From: Chionoecetes opilio
Taxonomy: Eukaryota > Arthropoda > Malacostraca > Decapoda > Majidae
Length of the DNA stretch: 64,000 nt
Assembly (NCBI GenBank): GCA_016584305.1
Contig: JACEEZ010005871.1
Coordinates: forward strand, 1-64,000
Direction: 5' to 3'
The notes under the pieces: generated by a model
What the model saw: only the letters and a program-made list of their open reading frames with translations
The model's database searches: none
Told to the model about the DNA's origin: nothing
In this document: positions 60,716 to 64,000 of the stretch, in pieces
Layout of the letters: every line of letters begins with the position of its first letter
Position numbering within the stretch: position 1 is the stretch's first letter
Translations under genes and position numbers: made by a program

Positions 60716-61127
60716 GGGAACTCATACGTTGTGGTTGCAAGAAGGGCTGCAGAGGACACTGCAATTGTCGGAACGCTGCTCTGCAGTGCACTGCACTTTG
60801 TGTCTGCAGTGGACTTTGCACTGACTGATTTCCTAGAAAGACTATATTTGGAATTATCTACCATACTAGACTTATATAAACTATTGATAAGATGTACATA
60901 ATACCAATAAATCAGTTCTACTATCACTACAATAGAGTTTAGCTAACATTTCAGAGGGGCTATAACAGCTGATGGCGCCATCTTGGAAAATGGCCGCCAA
61001 TTGCGTCACAGGGCAAATCGCCGATGGCCCTATAGCCAAATATCTTCCATAGGCATGCCCTAATTGTGTACCAAGTTTCATGCTTCTATCATTAAAATCA
61101 CAATGTATTCACATATCTGCAGTACTA

Positions 61128-61339
61128 TATACAGAGTGGCAAAGGAGAAGATATGTGTCAAGCTCGAGCTCGAGCTTGACAGACCTACAAAGCGATCCTA
61201 AGCAGAAGAGGTCACAAGAAGAAGAAGAAGAACAAGCCAGACACAGGCCATGGCTGTCAAAGGTATTGCTTATTATCATGACTATTGCTCATTATTATAT
61301 ATATTATATGGTTGTGATGAGCTGTTCTATACATGTGTC
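61128..61339. other. Non-genic spacer with a perfect 26-nt palindrome
   Basis: TGTCAAGCTCGAG (61156-61168) is followed at once by its exact inverse CTCGAGCTTGACA to 61181. A GAAGAA repeat lies near 61217-61232. No gene is recognised. Confidence 0.6.
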
Positions 61340-61717
61340 ACTATTTAGGTAAGTGTAGCACCGTGTGTCACCCTAAATAAGAGTGATTTTAAGGTGTTGA
61401 GGTGAATGGGAGACAGTTGCAGCGACCACCCCATAACACTAATAATAACTATTTTAAACAATACACACCTTCTACCACTAAATCACTAGCAACACAGGCT
61501 CCTTCCTTATATATCTTAATATGTGATACATCAAAACTCCTTAAAACCCAAGCATTCTAAAATAAAATTAGAAAATATTAAATTATGTTTGAGTTGACAA
61601 TTCTAGTGGCGATAGGCGGTCTGGCGTGCCATTCTTGCCCGCAAATTTGTCACGCAAATTGAGTCCGTTAAAATCCGAAGTCCGTAAACCGAGGTCCGTT
61701 AAATCGATGGTCGACTG
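61340..61717 (-). mobile_element. Tigger-like fragment (family T6), one end
   Basis: It ends on the plus strand in TTAAATCGATGGTCGACTG, the inverse of the T6 terminus at 39611. It shares the sub-terminal GCGGTCTGGCGTGCCATTCTTGCCC-type region seen near 5030 and 59770 (split here: GGTCTGGCGTGCCATTC). No frame is present and the other end was not found. Confidence 0.65.
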
Positions 61718-61718
<1 letters not shown>

Positions 61719-61815
<97 letters not shown>

Positions 61816-61830
61816 ATATATATTATATTG
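61719..61830. repeat. TA microsatellite
   Basis: Almost uninterrupted alternating TA with a few TTA interruptions, directly after the T6 terminus. Confidence 0.95.
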
Positions 61831-62281
61831 CCCCCCCTTTTCAATTTTCTGGGTACGCCACTGATCAAGACACCTCTCAAACAAATTGGCCCACCTTCTT
61901 AAAAAAATCTTGTACTGTCTGCTTTATAAGTTTATGGCAACTAATGGGCTTTTTTTTCCTCTTATGTAAAAAAAGAAATTCTTGCCTGTTTTACCAACCA
62001 TTCTTTTGACCTCTGTTTTCTACATCAATTATATTACTGGCACTGTAAAACTGTGCGAGAGAAAGGGATGAAGGGTGTGTGGATAGGAGCAAATGATGTG
62101 GCACCTCTAATGTGGCCTTGAGGCAATTCAAGGAATGGCTGTCAGGGTACACCATATTAGATTAGATTCTCCTATGACAGCAATCATGAACATTTTCATC
62201 CTGTTGTGACTCCTTCCATCCAGCTCTCGATATGGAAGTAGACAAATGACTGTTGATTATGATACTTTTTCTTTTTTGCAG
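61831..62281. other. End of the 18.6-kb intron; no gene
   Basis: Unique-looking sequence. A pyrimidine-rich stretch TTTTTCTTTTTTGCAG ends at 62281 and serves as acceptor for the next exon. Confidence 0.55.
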
Positions 62282-62504
62282 GTCTCTTGATTGTAAAGTA
62301 TATGGCATGAATACCAGTGGGCAGGCTGAAGCAAAATATACTCCTTTCTACTTAATGTACTTAAGAAACCCTAGAACTCCCGTTATGCTGAATGCCTTAC
62401 ATGCGTCTCAGGGAGAGGTCAGCTTCAATTACAAGTCTCAGCCAGCCATAGATGACAATATCATAGTGATGATATTGAAGCTGCCATTGAAGTTTATAAG
62501 ACTG
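62282..62504 (+). CDS. Integrase-derived gene, exon 4 (after the catalytic core)
   Basis: The acceptor TTTTTTGCAG is strong. Joined to exon 3 the codon is completed, and the frame reads through DWD-LSLDCKVYGMNTSGQ and KYTPFYLMYLRNPRTPV. This fits the NTS-KYTPF-LM-R-P signature after the integrase core in GIN1/KRBA2/Gypsy-type proteins. Near 62460 the family match (DDIEAAIEVYKT) continues in another frame, so a one-base indel has occurred or the base calls are wrong. A good donor GTAAGT follows at 62505. Later exons are not seen before the window edge. Confidence 0.78.
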
Positions 62505-62565
62505 GTAAGTACCAAAATTGTTACCTTTGAATATATCTCGCTATTAATCTATAATAATATAAGCG

Positions 62566-62580
62566 AAAGTGTGTGTGTGT

Positions 62581-62614
<34 letters not shown>
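62566..62614. repeat. GT microsatellite
   Basis: Alternating GT, about 23 units with one GGTG interruption. Confidence 0.95.
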
Positions 62615-62615
<1 letters not shown>

Positions 62616-62802
62616 GCTCCAGGTGCCGCCCCCTGTGGCGGAATCCTCTCATATGGCACAGTTTTGGAACCGGCTCGAGCAGGGGAAGGTTTTCCACCTA
62701 GCCAAAAAGTCCGTCCGGAGGGCGGCTTTGCAGCTAGTGAAACATAAGATACAAAATATAAACACTCAGAAACTGGCTGTTATAAGTACCATAAAGGTAA
62801 TC

Positions 62803-62805
<3 letters not shown>
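62615..62805. other. Unassigned GC-richer stretch
   Basis: An open frame crosses this segment and is preceded by CCGCTCCAG, which could be a splice acceptor. The protein does not match the expected continuation of the integrase-derived gene, so I do not call it an exon. Confidence 0.3.
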
Positions 62806-62900
<95 letters not shown>

Positions 62901-62965
62901 CCTCTCTCTCTCTCTCTCTCTCTCTCCTCTCTTCTCTCTCTCTCTCCTCCCCCCCCCCCCCCCCT
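62806..62965. repeat. CT microsatellite followed by a C run
   Basis: Long CT repeats with a few CCT interruptions, ending in a run of C at about 62950-62964. Open frames on both strands here are compositional. Confidence 0.95.
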
Positions 62966-63276
62966 TCTCTGGGAGTTGATGTGCTAAAGTCCTGACTGGG
63001 ACGCCAAGGACTATCTCTAGCAGTATTATATTTTAGTAATATCAATAATTATACAAATAATATGGAAAAAGTACAGCAATTCTCTACTATAAATTAATAC
63101 TGATAACAACTATACGCTAATACAAATAATATAAGAAAGTATACTAATACATTGATACACATATATATATATATAAAGAAATTATACTAATATAAAACAT
63201 AATCTTATTATACAAATGTTTAGTAATGATTTTTATTGCATGTATTATTGCGTTAGTTCCGCTTGCAGCCAGCCAT
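62966..63276. other. AT-rich sequence, no gene
   Basis: Nothing is recognised apart from a short ATATAT run near 63160-63172. This is where the 3' UTR of the LINE on the minus strand should lie. Confidence 0.45.
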
Positions 63277-64000
63277 TTACGCCGATTTGAAGGCGTGCAT
63301 GGAAGTGGTGAGGTGCAGGTCGGTCTGGCGCACCAAGGTGTTCCATAGTCGACCATAGCGGGGTAGGAAGGAGCGGAGGTAATGTTCCGTCCTCGCGAAG
63401 GGCACAGTCACTTGATGGTCGATGTTGTGGGCCGCACGGGTAGAATGAGAGGGCCTGGCCCGTGGGTTGAGGCGCAGCTCTGCTAGTTGTAGGAGCTGCA
63501 TCCTGTGAGCCTTGTACATGACGCACATGCCTGCCACGTCACGCCGCTGCTGGAGAGGTTGAATGATCTGTGCAGCAGCCTCAGGGCTTTCAGCCGGGCC
63601 AGCCGCTGGCTCTGGCTTGAACCCGGTCAAGGAGGCGGAGGTATGACGGGGGCAGGAGGACCATGCGAGGGGCGAGTATTCCATCAGGGAGCGGACTTGT
63701 GACTTGTAGAGTGTGCCGACTCCCTGAGCGTCCAGGAGGTGCGCAACGCGTCGGATGCAGCTCAGTTTCCAGGCAGCATCCTTGGCGACCTTCTTGACGT
63801 GGCTGGTGTATGTGAGGCCAGAGTTGAACTCCATCCCTAGAATGTTGACTGACTCCTGGAGGTGTATTTTTCTGCCTTCCAGGAGAATGGCGTGTTGGTC
63901 CCAGTTGACTGCATCTTGCCTGCGGGAGATGAGGACGGCTTGGGTCTTGTCTGGTGCAAAGGTGACTTGCCATCTCTTGCCCCAGGAGGCGATGCTCTGC
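63277..64000 (-). CDS. Jockey-like LINE, C-terminal part of the reverse transcriptase, cut by the window edge
   Basis: The frame is open from the window edge (64000) to a TAA at about 63274. It begins SIASWGKRWQVTFAPDKTQA and continues LISRRQDAVNWD, VNILGMEFNSGLTYTSHVKK, AAWKLSCIRRVAHLLDAQGV and SLMEYSPLAWSSCPRHTS, ending near LTTSMHAFKSA. This is the thumb and C-terminal region after the catalytic FADD box in Jockey-type non-LTR retrotransposons, which should lie just outside the window. The MEFNSG methionine (63834) is internal to the domain, not the start. One local change of frame near 63630 is possible, because the residues between PRHTSASL and the rest diverge from what I expect. It could be a recently active copy. 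Confidence 0.72.
   Translation of the reverse strand, partial: QSIASWGKRWQVTFAPDKTQAVLISRRQDAVNWDQHAILLEGRKIHLQESVNILGMEFNSGLTYTSHVKKVAKDAAWKLSCIRRVAHLLDAQGVGTLYKSQVRSLMEYSPLAWSSCPRHTSASLTGFKPEPAAGPAESPEAAAQIIQPLQQRRDVAGMCVMYKAHRMQLLQLAELRLNPRARPSHSTRAAHNIDHQVTVPFARTEHYLRSFLPRYGRLWNTLVRQTDLHLTTSMHAFKSA

Larger units (their letters stand above)
57347..61127 (+). mobile_element. Candidate DNA transposon with ~260-bp inverted terminal repeats
   Basis: The left repeat (57347-57609) and the right repeat (60869-61127) are inverted copies. Matching blocks include TAGTACAGCAGATATGTGAA/TTCACATATCTGCAGTACTA, GATAGAAGCATGAAACTTGG, ATTTGGCTATAGGGCCAT, GGCCATTTTCCAAGATGGCG and TCAATAGTTTATATAAGT. One gene on the plus strand lies between them, split by a Tigger-like element at 58819-60315. 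TA precedes or follows GTAC at each end, so a TA duplication is possible but not proven. I know no superfamily for it. Without the Tigger it is about 2.28 kb, and the gene appears internally deleted. Confidence 0.8.

Noticed and set aside
62615..62805. Fifth exon of the integrase-derived gene
   Set aside because: An acceptor-like CAG and an open frame exist, but the residues do not match the expected continuation and no clear donor is found.

Overview
The window is nuclear DNA from an invertebrate, most likely a decapod crustacean. The basis is LINE protein signatures I associate with crab, shrimp and crayfish genomes, several pogo/Tigger-like families with TA target sites, and a tRNA-derived SINE. 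There are no bacterial operons, CRISPR arrays or free-standing RNA genes. It is a nest of transposable elements, and many entries sit inside other entries. The clearest candidate for a non-repeat gene is a spliced, integrase-derived gene on the + strand. Its recognisable exons are at 38403-38617, 43048-43349, 43570-43718 and 62282-62504, and its last visible intron (18.6 kb) is packed with transposons.

Layout. 1-5.6 kb: Tigger-like elements, SINEs and a fold-back repeat. 5.6-8.4 kb: an RTE-like LINE on the - strand. 8.4-11.6 kb: a decayed CR1-like LINE. 11.6-14.7 kb: a degenerate copy of an arthropod repetitive protein family, split by a 943-bp palindromic element. 15.5-19.9 kb: sequence that looks smeared by base-call or consensus error. 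20.3-23.0 kb: a hAT-like element with terminal repeats, an 8-bp target duplication and a recognisable transposase-like gene. 22.4-26.5 kb: a 2-kb near-identical duplication on either side of a single N, probably an assembly artefact. 27.6-30.7 kb: a Tigger-like element carrying a second, well-delimited transposon with an exact 8-bp duplication. 31.1-33.6 kb: an RTE-like LINE. 33.7-36.9 kb: a Tigger-like element carrying a TTAA-flanked element and another Tigger copy. 37.5-43.7 kb: SINEs, exons 1-3, a 0.9-kb polypyrimidine tract and satellite-like repeats. 44.3-57.2 kb: Tigger, CR1-like and RTE-like copies, including a nearly full-length CR1-like LINE. 57.3-61.1 kb: an element with ~260-bp inverted terminal repeats around an uncharacterised zinc-site-bearing gene, itself split by a Tigger insertion. 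62.3-64.0 kb: exon 4, microsatellites and the 3' part of a Jockey-like LINE.

Several insertions can be proved inside the window, because a second copy of the host repeat lacks the insert. This holds for two TTAA elements, one 8-bp-duplication element and one TA-inserted Tigger. The most interesting outcome is that three widespread but poorly classified protein families each appear inside DNA-transposon-like boundaries here. Nearly all coding regions are broken by frameshifts or stops. Some of this is decay and some, especially at 15.5-19.9 and 42.0-43.4 kb, is probably sequence error.
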